Below, in pieces: positions 6,518 through 14,258 of a stretch of 15,560 nucleotides of DNA. Position numbers and translations under genes: made by a program. The stretch's first letter is position 1. Every line of letters begins with the position of its first letter. Source of the stretch: a bacterium (GTDB taxonomy: Bacteria; UBA6262); NCBI GenBank assembly GCA_028716025.1, contig JAQUQP010000030.1:1-15560 (forward strand), read 5' to 3'. The notes below the pieces were generated by a model. It saw nothing but the letters and a program-made list of their open reading frames with translations, was not told where the DNA came from and ran no database searches.

Positions 6518-7450
6518 ATGAAGAGGAACCTGATAATCACACTAACAGTAATAGCGATAGTGCTTAATATACAAATTGCCCAAGCTGCGTTTAAAGACTG
6601 TGGTTGGGGGACCAGACCTGCTGGCATGGGGGGAGCATTTGTTGGGGTAGCGAACGATAGTAATGCTCCCCTGTGGAATCCCGCGGGTATCGCCCAAATG
6701 AAAAATGCGGAAGGTAGTTTCATGTATTCAACCTATTATAATGGTTTAGATCTGAAAGCAGGCTCTGACAGTGTTGGCTTGGGATTTAATTACCTCTCAT
6801 TTGTCTATCCCAAGAGCACTATTGGCGCCTTCGGACTAAGCTGGGCCAATTTTACCGCTACGGATCTCTATAAAGAAGATACTTATACTTTGACCTACGC
6901 TAAAAAAATTAATGACTGGTTACCGAACCTGCCTCCGATAATTTATGTGGGATTGAACCTGAAATCGATAGGGCATTCTTATACTCTAGATGATTATGCT
7001 AAGGATGACCCGGTTTTTGTGCAGGGTGGGACCTCTAAGAGTGCTTTTACCGTGGATCTCGGCGCGTTAGTAAAACCCTGGGATAGATTAGCTATAGGCC
7101 TAGCGGCTAAGAATCTGACCCAGCCGGATGTTGGCTTGAAAGATGAAGACAAGGTGCCTATGGAGATAAAATTGGGTGCAGCCTACAGATATACGCTCAT
7201 TACCCCGGCTGTCGACATGACCATGCGGGATGGCGTAACCACAATGCATATCGGTGTTGAAAGCTATCTAATGAATAAAGCTCTGGGATTAAGAGCTGGC
7301 TGGAATTCTACTGAAATGACCTTTGGATTCTCATTTAACGGTATTCGTTCAGAAAATTTTGGTTTGAACCTTGATTATTCCTTTATTATGCCGATGCAGA
7401 TTGAAGATTCTTCCGGCAGCCACAGGATATCAATGGGTGTATGGTTCTAA
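6518..7450 (+). CDS. PorV/PorQ family outer-membrane beta-barrel protein
   Basis: 310 residues. The signal peptide ends AQA at about residue 23. The mature start, FKDCGWGTRPAGMGGAF, followed by VGVANDSNAPLWNPAGIA, is the hallmark of the PorV/PorQ (UPF0164-like) family: a Gly-rich stretch and then the D-x-N-A-x-x-WNPAG motif. Alternating aromatic beta strands follow, and the last residue is Phe (SHRISMGVWF), as expected for an outer-membrane barrel signal. In type IX systems PorV shuttles cargo with C-terminal sorting domains; such a cargo is encoded 12 bases upstream, which suggests pairing. Start: ATG 6518, about 7 bases after the AAGGGGGG run at 6504-6511; ATG 6512 would overlap that site's end. 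It closes the riboswitch operon. Confidence 0.9.
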   Translation: MKRNLIITLTVIAIVLNIQIAQAAFKDCGWGTRPAGMGGAFVGVANDSNAPLWNPAGIAQMKNAEGSFMYSTYYNGLDLKAGSDSVGLGFNYLSFVYPKSTIGAFGLSWANFTATDLYKEDTYTLTYAKKINDWLPNLPPIIYVGLNLKSIGHSYTLDDYAKDDPVFVQGGTSKSAFTVDLGALVKPWDRLAIGLAAKNLTQPDVGLKDEDKVPMEIKLGAAYRYTLITPAVDMTMRDGVTTMHIGVESYLMNKALGLRAGWNSTEMTFGFSFNGIRSENFGLNLDYSFIMPMQIEDSSGSHRISMGVWF

Positions 7451-7475
7451 GTACAACCATAATATAAATAAAATA

Positions 7476-7509
7476 AAGGAGACCTTACGGTAAGGTCTCC
7501 TTATTTTTT
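7476..7509 (+). terminator. Strong rho-independent terminator
   Basis: AAGGAGACCTTA (7476-7487) pairs perfectly with TAAGGTCTCCTT (7491-7502) around CGG, followed by ATTTTTT. It ends the riboswitch operon. The Shine-Dalgarno of the next gene (AGGAGG, 7510-7515) begins directly after the T-run, and no convincing promoter lies between. Confidence 0.92.
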
Positions 7510-7520
7510 AGGAGGGAAAA

Positions 7521-8420
7521 ATGAAAAAGTTCACAGTATTGGTATTATCATGGTGCTTGACCACACTGGCAGTTCCCTTATTTGCCGCCGGACTCACGGC
7601 AAATTTTGGAGAAGTCTTGATTGAAGACCTGAAAATAGGATATCCATTTAGTACCAGGGATAAGGCGAATCTTCCTTATATTATTACCAATGTCGGTTAT
7701 AAAACCATTGATATCAAAGTAGAAGTTGTTGTTCCGTCGGCCCAGGAACTTAAAAAAGGATATGAACCCATACCTGATCCTGCCTGGATAAAATTAGAAC
7801 GAAATTTCTTCTCTTTGAAACCCAATGAACAAGGTTCTACGGATTTGGTTTTTAATATCCCGAATGATGAGAGGCTCTTAGGAAGAAAATTTGATGCCAT
7901 TGTGTATCCCTACACCTTTGAAGGGATATTAAAGATCGGGGTTAATAGCCACGTTCTCTTCACTATTGATAAGGAGAAGGGACCGTATCCTATATATCTC
8001 GATGCTAAGCCTTTCAAGGAAAAAGTTGCGTTTGAACTATCTCCACTGGAGATGTTCGTAAAAAATATACCTGTAGGAAAAAAAGTTGACCTGAAAAAGC
8101 ATTCTAAAACGGTTTTAAAAATAACTAATACTACGGACCAGGAATGCCGTTTCTACCTGAATTCGATTAAGGTAAAAGAATCCAGCGTAAGTTTAAAAGA
8201 AGGATACCAAGATACGCCAGACGCCAATATAGTTTCTTTTGACGAGAAATGGGTTAAGATAAAACCTAAAGAGACAAAAGAAGTGAAATTATACCTGACC
8301 TTTCCAGCTGGTAATGAATACACTGGGAAAGATTATATGTTCATTTTGCCAGTGGTGACCGGGGAACAGGATGCGCCTCTAATCCGTTATGCCTACTTAT
8401 ACGTGACTACAAAAAAATAG
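7521..8420 (+). CDS. Secreted protein with two tandem Ig-like modules
   Basis: 299 residues with a signal peptide of about 22 residues (MKKFTVLVLSWCLTTLAVPL, then FA). The mature protein is an internal duplication. Module 1 (about 24-150) has GYEPIPDPAWIKLE, then SLKPNEQGSTDLVF and LLGRKFDAIVY. Module 2 (about 165-299) has GYQDTPD, then KWVKIKPKETKEVKLYL and YTGKDYMFIL. The strand pattern suggests immunoglobulin-like or pilus-chaperone-like sandwiches. A related module heads the sorting-domain protein at 4919 and the neighbour at 8499. No enzyme motif is seen. AGGAGG at 7510-7515 sets the start. Probable periplasmic or surface location; function unknown, perhaps a structural subunit or assembly factor for the neighbouring exported proteins. 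Confidence 0.8.
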   Translation: MKKFTVLVLSWCLTTLAVPLFAAGLTANFGEVLIEDLKIGYPFSTRDKANLPYIITNVGYKTIDIKVEVVVPSAQELKKGYEPIPDPAWIKLERNFFSLKPNEQGSTDLVFNIPNDERLLGRKFDAIVYPYTFEGILKIGVNSHVLFTIDKEKGPYPIYLDAKPFKEKVAFELSPLEMFVKNIPVGKKVDLKKHSKTVLKITNTTDQECRFYLNSIKVKESSVSLKEGYQDTPDANIVSFDEKWVKIKPKETKEVKLYLTFPAGNEYTGKDYMFILPVVTGEQDAPLIRYAYLYVTTKK

Positions 8421-8498
8421 TACACTGGTGACGCAAAGAAAGAAGAATATTGACGCCAGGAGAAAAAAAGAGTATAAGGTAATGAGAAGAGAGGGATA

Positions 8499-9368
8499 AT
8501 GAAAACATGTTTGATCAAGATATCAAGCCTGATTTTATTGGCGCTTAGTTGTTCGAGTAACATATGGGCAGCGGCTTTAACCGTAAATTATTCAGATATT
8601 GTCTTGGAAAATCTGCAGCCCGGTGTCCCGGTTAGTTTATTACAGCGGACTGGTGGTGCTTTAGGGGTTAACAATATTGATTCCTTGGGCGCTAATGTAT
8701 TTTTCGATATTTTAGTTCCTAGTAAAAACCAACTAATGGAAGGCTACGAACCTATTCCAGATATTAAGTGGATAAAACTGGAGCGTTTTAACAGTTGGAT
8801 CAAGGCTAACCAAACTGATAATTTTGATCTAGTTGTGTATGTGCCTTATGACCAAAAGTTATTTGGCAAGAAATACCAGGCTACCCTCATGGTCTATGCT
8901 CTAGAGGGGATAGGGATGTTGAAATCAAATATTAAAACCAAGATACTACTTTCCTTTACTACGGAACGATATAAGTATGAAGCCCTGGATCAAAAGATCA
9001 GTGAAGACCAGACCAATAATAAGATCATTATGATCTATCCGAAAATAACCTCGGTAGATGAGGTGAACCTAAAGAAAAAACTGGATTTTTCCAGACTGGT
9101 GGTCACCAATAATAGTACCGAAAAAATGGCTCTTACCTTATATGCCATAGCTTTAGGCAATATCCCGGCAGAAGTTGGTCTAATAAGTTTTAGGAATCCC
9201 AACCTTGAACTGAATAATAAAGAGTCAAGAAGCATTGATCTCAGTATAGACTTTCCTTTATTGAAACTCAGGAAAAGCCAGCCCATGATGATCTTTATTG
9301 GGGTCAAAGATACAAAAAATCCTCATGAATTAGGGCAATTTGGCCTTTTAAAGCTGCAATTTGACTGA
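8499..9368 (+). CDS. Secreted paralogue of the preceding Ig-like module protein
   Basis: 289 residues with a signal peptide of about 24 residues ending NIWA. A Cys at 18 gives a poor lipobox, so a lipoprotein is possible but not favoured. The mature start, LTVNYSDIVLENLQPG, and then GYEPIPDIKWIKLERF (from about residue 82) and KLFGKKYQATLMVY align with module 1 of the protein at 7521. The C-terminal half (VVTNNSTEKMALTLYAI ... NNKESRSIDLSIDFP) looks like a diverged second module. The two genes are therefore tandem paralogues, probably co-transcribed since no terminator is seen in the 78 bases between them. GAGGG at 8491-8495 supports ATG 8499. Function unknown; the context suggests surface structure. 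Confidence 0.78.
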   Translation: MKTCLIKISSLILLALSCSSNIWAAALTVNYSDIVLENLQPGVPVSLLQRTGGALGVNNIDSLGANVFFDILVPSKNQLMEGYEPIPDIKWIKLERFNSWIKANQTDNFDLVVYVPYDQKLFGKKYQATLMVYALEGIGMLKSNIKTKILLSFTTERYKYEALDQKISEDQTNNKIIMIYPKITSVDEVNLKKKLDFSRLVVTNNSTEKMALTLYAIALGNIPAEVGLISFRNPNLELNNKESRSIDLSIDFPLLKLRKSQPMMIFIGVKDTKNPHELGQFGLLKLQFD

Positions 9369-9389
9369 AGATATTAGTGTCGAAAGTGG

Positions 9390-9417
9390 TTGACATTTGC
9401 TGGTTTTATGCTATATT
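9390..9417 (+). promoter_or_regulatory. Sigma-70-type extended -10 promoter for the 994-residue protein
   Basis: TTGACA (9390-9395), a 16-base spacer and TATATT (9412-9417), with TG at 9409-9410. It is the third copy of this exact architecture in the window. Transcription would start near 9424, leaving a leader of about 85 bases. Confidence 0.75.
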
Positions 9418-9444
9418 TATTTTATAGAGAAGCTACGGACTTCG

Positions 9445-9479
9445 GGTTACAAAGCTGTTTGGTTATGGCTTCTGTAACC
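9445..9479 (+). other. Structured leader of the 994-residue protein gene
   Basis: GGTTACA (9445-9451) pairs with TGTAACC (9473-9479), and inside it AAGC (9452-9455) pairs with GCTT (9468-9471) with one bulged C. The hairpin fills most of the predicted 5' leader. It is not followed by a T-run and matches no riboswitch that I recognise. Confidence 0.4.
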
Positions 9480-9509
9480 TATTTTATTTATAAGTGGAGT
9501 AGTATAATT

Positions 9510-12494
9510 ATGTCTTTAAGTAGAATAAAGAGAATTATCCTGATCTTGACGAATATTTTTCTGTTAGTATATCCACTAGCGAATATTTGGGCGGCTGGTA
9601 CGGTATATACGTTTTCGGAAGGTTTTGAATCGACTGACCATAAAGGGGCTGGCACTACTGCTGATTGGAATACTACCAACAAAGTGCTCCAATTACCAGG
9701 TGCCGGTGCCAGCGGCAACACCAAGCAGATTAATGGCAGTATTACGGCTATGGGAGCTAATCTCTATTATGCCTGGATCGATTTCCGGGGTGGTATAGGA
9801 GATGATAAAGGACATATTTATCTACGGATGTTTGATAAAGCGGGGACTATCCAGGGGGCCAGTGACGTTCAGGTGGACAGTGTCTATAGCGGCAGCTATA
9901 TTAGCGATAGTTTCTTTGCTACCTATGTGAAAGTGATTAATGACGGTGTTTTTGTTTATGTTTATTGGATAAAAGACAATAAACTTTTCTTGCAAAAGTT
10001 CAATTCCAGCGCTAGCCGCCAATGGAATAGCGGGGATTTTCAGGTCAATGATCCTGATATAGGCGTAACTGATTATAATTACGGGTATGTTACCGGGCTG
10101 GTTAACAATGACGGTACTTTATCATTCATTTGGGATAGCGGTAGTGGTGTTTATATGCAAAGAGTGGATCCCACCGGGACAGGTGTTCGGATCGGGGATT
10201 CTATCCGGCTCCTGGGTTCAGCTACTGAACCAGCTTATGTGGATTTAACTGCTGCCGGCAATGATAGTTCGAATAATTACTATCTTATTTATTCCAGTTA
10301 TAATTATACCAATTCTAAGAAAGAGCTTTTTCTGGATAAATTTGATGCTAGCGGAGTCGAAGCTTGGAGCGGAAGTCGCGTCACTATTGCGTCGGCTAGC
10401 ACTATTAATGGGACAGATATAGCTACCGATGCCTCAGGCAATAGCTATATAGTCTGGAGCCAGACAGATTATTCTTCCCTGACCGGACAGGATGTTTATA
10501 TTACCGCTATTAATGCCAGCGGCTCTGTCATTAGCGGCTGGACCGCCAAAAAAGTCTATACCGACACTAATTATAATGACCAAAGTAATCCGCGGGTTAA
10601 GCTTGATTCTACCAATGCCCCTAATGTTCTTTGGGAAGACACTCGGACTACCGGCAAATTGGACTTGTATGCCCAGCGTTATAACACTAGTGGCACTGCC
10701 CAGTGGGCATCAACTGGGGTGAAGGTGAATATCGGGGATAATCCTTCAGCTAACGCTTTGTATTATACAGGATACGATTCGAATTTTGTGATCGATACTG
10801 CCGGAGCTGATAACAGTTTATATGTTGCCTGGTACGCGTACCGCAGTTCTGATTATGATGTTTTCAGTCAAAAGGTAACTGCTGCCGGAGCGAATAGTGC
10901 CAGCGACTGGACTATTACCCAGGTAGAGGCAGGAGGAGGCTATTTGACCTCCGAAGTTATGGCAGTTTCTGATGACGTTCTGTATCCCAACAGCACTCCC
11001 GTCCTTTCAGCCAAAATATATGGTAGTTATTATGCCAACGGACAAACGATCAAGTTGTACTTATCCAATGATGGTACAACATATGAAAGCGTGACTAGCG
11101 GTGTCAATCATACGTTCAACAACGCCAGTGGTACCAGCCTCTACTGGAAAGCAGAACTTTCTTCAACTAATCCTTTTGTTTCCCCGGTTATTTATAGCTT
11201 ATTGATCGAGTACACAGTGGCAGGCCATGACAGCCCTTACCATAAAATACTATATATTTATGACGACTCTTGGCATTATCAGCCTACAGGCTGGATGGCA
11301 GAAAATGATCATACCGATGCTATGCACATGGTTTCAAATAGCCCGGATACTCCGGCACAAGGTTCAGCTTGCGTGAAAATTACTTATGATCCTAACCGCG
11401 CGGCTTGGGCCGGATTCTATGTCCAGGCTGACGGTAAATGGAGAGCCGCGGGCGGAAAGGGAATTGACATGAGCAATTATTCCGCCATGATTATCAAAGC
11501 CAGGGCAGCTGATAGTAATGCTAATGCTATCCAGGTCCAATTCGGAGTAGGAGGAGATGCCGGGGATACGGTTACTGCCAAAACAAACTGGATGACTTTA
11601 ACCACTTCCTGGCAGACATTCGCCATTGATCTCAGCAATAAGGATTTGACCAGTGTGAACGGATTGGTTATGGTGAACATGCGGCGAATCCAGAATATAG
11701 ATCCGGTCATCTACATCGATGATATCCAGTTTATTGGTCCTGGACCGTCGGCAATCACTAATTTAAAAGCTTTACTTGGCAGTACTGCCGGAAGTGTTAA
11801 TCTGACCTGGACCGCTCCTGCCGGCGATTATCCAAACACAAGTTATATCGTAAAATATTCTCCGGGTTATATCTCTAACCAGACTGATTTTAGTAGTGCA
11901 ACAACGTATACTCAATCTTGGACGCCAGGCGCGGCGGGAACAGTAGAAACTCATTCCGTAACCGACCTGACTCCCGGTCAAGGTTACTATTTTGCCGTTG
12001 CTACCGTAGATAATCAAGGAAATCAATCGGATATGTCTAACGTTTATTATGGCGTTGCCCGGACTTCCGGCATTGGTATTCTGGTAGAAGGTGATGTGAT
12101 AGACCTTGGTACAATGGGTGCAGGAGGTACCAAGACAGGCGGGCCGATCACCGTCACTAATATCGGTGGGGTACCCATGACCACCTCTTTAAGCGTTACT
12201 AATCCACCAGGTTGGGCCGCTGATTCTACTAACACCACTGCGAATCATTACATTTTATTGGGAGCTTTTGGCAGTAGTGAAGGAACTATTTTCTGGACTG
12301 TCTCTACGCAGGTGCTGTCTCCGACAATGGTCAGAAGTACTACTACCCGTTTTGCCGGTGACCAAACGGGAGCTAATATCCCTGTTGACGGTGTTAGGAG
12401 ATTATATATCCGGTTTACGGCGCCACTGACCTTGGATGTAGGTACTTCCCGGCAGGAAATGATCGTTAATGTGACTGCTGGTGCCGTAGATTAA
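9510..12494 (+). CDS. Large multidomain secreted protein: propeller-like repeats, CBM-like, Fn3 and shared C-terminal domain
   Basis: 994 residues. The signal peptide (SRIKRIILILTNIFLLVYP ... IWA) is cleaved near residue 28. Residues 74-464 contain about six repeats with a shared strand motif, such as LFLQKFNSSASRQW, LFLDKFDASGVEAW and LYAQRYNTSGTAQW, read as a beta-propeller. Residues 479-570 are a beta domain (GVNHTFNNASGTSLYWKAEL). Residues 574-744 are a CBM/galactose-binding-like domain ending IYIDDIQFIG, and 744-854 are fibronectin type III (VNLTWTAPAG ... YYFAVATVDNQGN). Residues 854-994 are a beta domain (ITVTNIGGVPMTTSLSVTNPPGW ... RRLYIRFTAPL) also seen in the 369-residue protein. 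ATG 9510 gives the normal signal peptide and has GGAG at 9496-9499; the frame stays open further upstream. Likely surface adhesin or matrix protein. Confidence 0.85.
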   Translation: MSLSRIKRIILILTNIFLLVYPLANIWAAGTVYTFSEGFESTDHKGAGTTADWNTTNKVLQLPGAGASGNTKQINGSITAMGANLYYAWIDFRGGIGDDKGHIYLRMFDKAGTIQGASDVQVDSVYSGSYISDSFFATYVKVINDGVFVYVYWIKDNKLFLQKFNSSASRQWNSGDFQVNDPDIGVTDYNYGYVTGLVNNDGTLSFIWDSGSGVYMQRVDPTGTGVRIGDSIRLLGSATEPAYVDLTAAGNDSSNNYYLIYSSYNYTNSKKELFLDKFDASGVEAWSGSRVTIASASTINGTDIATDASGNSYIVWSQTDYSSLTGQDVYITAINASGSVISGWTAKKVYTDTNYNDQSNPRVKLDSTNAPNVLWEDTRTTGKLDLYAQRYNTSGTAQWASTGVKVNIGDNPSANALYYTGYDSNFVIDTAGADNSLYVAWYAYRSSDYDVFSQKVTAAGANSASDWTITQVEAGGGYLTSEVMAVSDDVLYPNSTPVLSAKIYGSYYANGQTIKLYLSNDGTTYESVTSGVNHTFNNASGTSLYWKAELSSTNPFVSPVIYSLLIEYTVAGHDSPYHKILYIYDDSWHYQPTGWMAENDHTDAMHMVSNSPDTPAQGSACVKITYDPNRAAWAGFYVQADGKWRAAGGKGIDMSNYSAMIIKARAADSNANAIQVQFGVGGDAGDTVTAKTNWMTLTTSWQTFAIDLSNKDLTSVNGLVMVNMRRIQNIDPVIYIDDIQFIGPGPSAITNLKALLGSTAGSVNLTWTAPAGDYPNTSYIVKYSPGYISNQTDFSSATTYTQSWTPGAAGTVETHSVTDLTPGQGYYFAVATVDNQGNQSDMSNVYYGVARTSGIGILVEGDVIDLGTMGAGGTKTGGPITVTNIGGVPMTTSLSVTNPPGWAADSTNTTANHYILLGAFGSSEGTIFWTVSTQVLSPTMVRSTTTRFAGDQTGANIPVDGVRRLYIRFTAPLTLDVGTSRQEMIVNVTAGAVD

Positions 12495-12526
12495 CGGAAA
12501 ATCGTAAGAGTCGGGGAGAGAATAAG

Positions 12527-12562
12527 AAAACCTTTATTCTGGTAATAAGGTTTTTTTTGTTT
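12527..12562 (+). terminator. Rho-independent terminator
   Basis: AAAACCTT (12527-12534) pairs with AAGGTTTT (12547-12554), with a bulge and a short inner stem, followed by a run of T ending TTTTGTTT. It closes the surface-protein locus just before the rplM promoter. Confidence 0.88.
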
Positions 12563-12574
12563 TAATAATAATGC

Positions 12575-12603
12575 TTGACTTTAAAGGATATTTTAGCTAT
12601 ACT
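12575..12603 (+). promoter_or_regulatory. Sigma-70 promoter for rplM-rpsI
   Basis: TTGACT (12575-12580), a 17-base spacer and TATACT (12598-12603). A perfect TATAAT lies directly behind at 12604-12609 but would be spaced 23 bases. It lacks the TGN of the three surface-locus promoters. Confidence 0.75.
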
Positions 12604-12656
12604 TATAATCTCATTTTCAATTGAGGAAAACACAGGGAAAGGTGGAACAGAAAGAA

Positions 12657-13091
12657 ATGAAGACCACGATAGTTAACAAAGATGATATAAGAAAAAAATG
12701 GTATCTTATTGATGCCGAAGGTAAAGTTCTGGGACGCGTAGCCTCTGAAGTTGCTTCCCTATTACGCGGTAAAGGTAAGCCCGAATTTTCTCCGCACCAG
12801 GATTTAGGGGATGGAGTAGTGATCATTAATGCTGAAAAGGTTATCTTAACCGGTAAAAAACTTATCCAGAAGTTTGATTTCCGTTATTCGGGTTATCCCG
12901 GCGGTCAGACTCTTACTCCGTATAGTATCCTGATGAAGAAGAATCCGGAGAAAGCGGTTACTATGGCGGTTAAAGGCATGTTACCGCCGAATAAGCTGCG
13001 GGATAAAATGATTAAAAGATTAAAAGTCGTTAAAGGATCAGCAATACCGGCAAATTACCAAAATAGCGAAAAATATGAGATGAGAGGTTAG
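12657..13091 (+). CDS. rplM: 50S ribosomal protein L13
   Basis: 144 residues, the usual L13 length. Recognisable family blocks are KWYLIDAEGKVLGRVASEVA, LLRGKGKPEFSPHQDLGDGV, VINAEKVILTGKK and the late MLPPNKLRDKMIKRLKVVKG. It is an assembly-initiating protein of the large subunit. The start is ATG 12657, giving the normal MKTTIVNK N-terminus and preceded by AAAGGTGG at 12638-12645; an in-frame TTG at 12621 would add 12 atypical residues. rpsI follows after 4 bases, the standard L13-S9 operon. Confidence 0.97.
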   Translation: MKTTIVNKDDIRKKWYLIDAEGKVLGRVASEVASLLRGKGKPEFSPHQDLGDGVVIINAEKVILTGKKLIQKFDFRYSGYPGGQTLTPYSILMKKNPEKAVTMAVKGMLPPNKLRDKMIKRLKVVKGSAIPANYQNSEKYEMRG

Positions 13092-13095
13092 GTCC

Positions 13096-13488
13096 ATGGC
13101 AGAGACGATTCAAACTGTAGGCAGGAGAAAAAACTCTATATCCCGCGCGGCTTTAATTGACGGACAGGGTATTATAACTATTAATGGCGAGACGATTGAC
13201 GATTATTTTCAAAAAGACGAGAATTTAATAGCGATCGTAATGGAGCCGCTCAAAGTAGTTAAGGCGGTAACTAAGTACGATATTAGTGTACAGGTATATG
13301 GCGGAGGCAGTGTCGGACAGGCTGGAGCCGTCAGGCATAGTATTGCCAGAGCTTTGGATAAAACTGATCCCAGTAACCATGGAGCTTTAAAAAAGGGCGG
13401 GTTCTTAACTCGTGATCCCAGAGTAGTGGAGCGGAAAAAGCCTGGAAGGCCAAAGGCCAGAAAAAGATTCCAGTTCTCGAAGAGATAG
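13096..13488 (+). CDS. rpsI: 30S ribosomal protein S9
   Basis: 130 residues, the normal S9 length. The typical N-terminus QTVGRRKNSISRA, the central VYGGGSVGQAGAVRHSIARA and DPRVVERKKPGRPKARKRFQ are present. The C-terminus ends with the conserved FSKR tail that reaches the P-site tRNA. It starts 4 bases after rplM, with GAGAGGT at 13082-13088 inside the rplM end, so the two are translated from one message. The gene is ordinary. Confidence 0.98.
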   Translation: MAETIQTVGRRKNSISRAALIDGQGIITINGETIDDYFQKDENLIAIVMEPLKVVKAVTKYDISVQVYGGGSVGQAGAVRHSIARALDKTDPSNHGALKKGGFLTRDPRVVERKKPGRPKARKRFQFSKR

Positions 13489-13509
13489 AAACAGTTCATT
13501 GTTAATATA

Positions 13510-13542
13510 AAAATCCCGCTAGCGAATAACTAGCGGGATTTT
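13510..13542. terminator. Bidirectional terminator between rpsI and the minus-strand gene
   Basis: AAAATCCCGCTAG (13510-13522) pairs perfectly with CTAGCGGGATTTT (13530-13542), 13 bp around a 7-base loop. T-rich tails occur on both strands (TTTTCTATTT on plus; TTTTTAT on minus), so it can end rpsI and the convergent gene at 13561-14184. Confidence 0.9.
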
Positions 13543-13560
13543 CTATTTAGTTAGCTTGTT

Positions 13561-14184
13561 TTATTTAACTTGGTAGCTCTTCAGGACTTTCAAAGTACGT
13601 TTTGTTTCGTATTTAATTTGCCCGATACCGGGAGCATACCAACCGTATTCATCGCTTGGTTCATTATCGCGGATTTGGTGAATATAGATCTTGACGCATC
13701 TAAAGGTACCTGCTGGCACGGTTATTTCTTCATTAGCGGACAGAATTTCACAATGCATTTTAATGTTTTGATTGATCCAGGCGATCTTAAGCTTGCCTTC
13801 CCAGTCCCATTTAGCGTCTTTGACCAACGGGAACATCATGATCGGGATCTCAGGCGTGAAAACTGAATTTGCTTCCGGAGTGAAAGATTTGCTGGCCCCG
13901 ATCTTTTTCCAGAAAATACCTTTCTCATTTTTCACTACAAAAGCCCTGACAATACCCCGTTTATCTTTTTGTTTCAGGATGCTGCAGGGTACTTTATCAT
14001 ACGTTTCCGGCGGGTCAATAGTAGCTGTTTGGTCAAATACGTCGTTCTTACTTTCATGATCTGTGATCTGGTAGACCCATTGGCTGCCTGTCGTAAGGGG
14101 ATAGTAGTCATTTTTATCAGCCCCAAAGGCGATTGCACTGATAGCCAGTAAGGCCAAGGTCAAGAGCCATTTTTTAGTAGACAA
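13561..14184 (-). CDS. Secreted protein of unknown function
   Basis: 207 residues. The signal peptide (KKWLLTLALLAISAIAFG, then A) is cleaved near residue 21. The mature protein opens YYPLTTGSQWVYQIT and later shows FPLVKDAKWDWEG, EEITVPAGTFRCVKIYI and YGWYAPGIGQIKYE. Such YPL-x-x-G-x-x-W-x-Y and VPAGTF-x-C blocks are seen in exported beta-rich proteins of unknown role. The start is TTG at 14184: no upstream or nearby ATG fits, and a strong GAGGAGG lies 5 bases ahead (complement of 14190-14196). The gene stands alone, convergent with rpsI and divergent from argC. I see no catalytic motif and give no function. Confidence 0.8.
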   Translation of the reverse strand: MSTKKWLLTLALLAISAIAFGADKNDYYPLTTGSQWVYQITDHESKNDVFDQTATIDPPETYDKVPCSILKQKDKRGIVRAFVVKNEKGIFWKKIGASKSFTPEANSVFTPEIPIMMFPLVKDAKWDWEGKLKIAWINQNIKMHCEILSANEEITVPAGTFRCVKIYIHQIRDNEPSDEYGWYAPGIGQIKYETKRTLKVLKSYQVK

Positions 14185-14216
14185 GAGCGCCTCCTCTGCG
14201 GTTTCTTTATATATAA

Positions 14217-14244
14217 AGTATCACAATTTACCCTGGTGTTTCAA
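14217..14244 (-). promoter_or_regulatory. Possible promoter for the minus-strand secreted protein
   Basis: Read on the minus strand: TTGAAA (14244-14239), a 16-base spacer and GATACT (14222-14217). It lies 33 bases upstream of the TTG start and is a weaker match than the plus-strand promoters. Confidence 0.5.
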
Positions 14245-14258
14245 GCTAAATTAAAATC

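Noticed and set aside
8421..8498. GEMM-like words (GTGACGCAAAG, TTGACGCCAGG) between the two Ig-module genes
   Set aside because: No supporting stems and too short for the aptamer; taken as chance.
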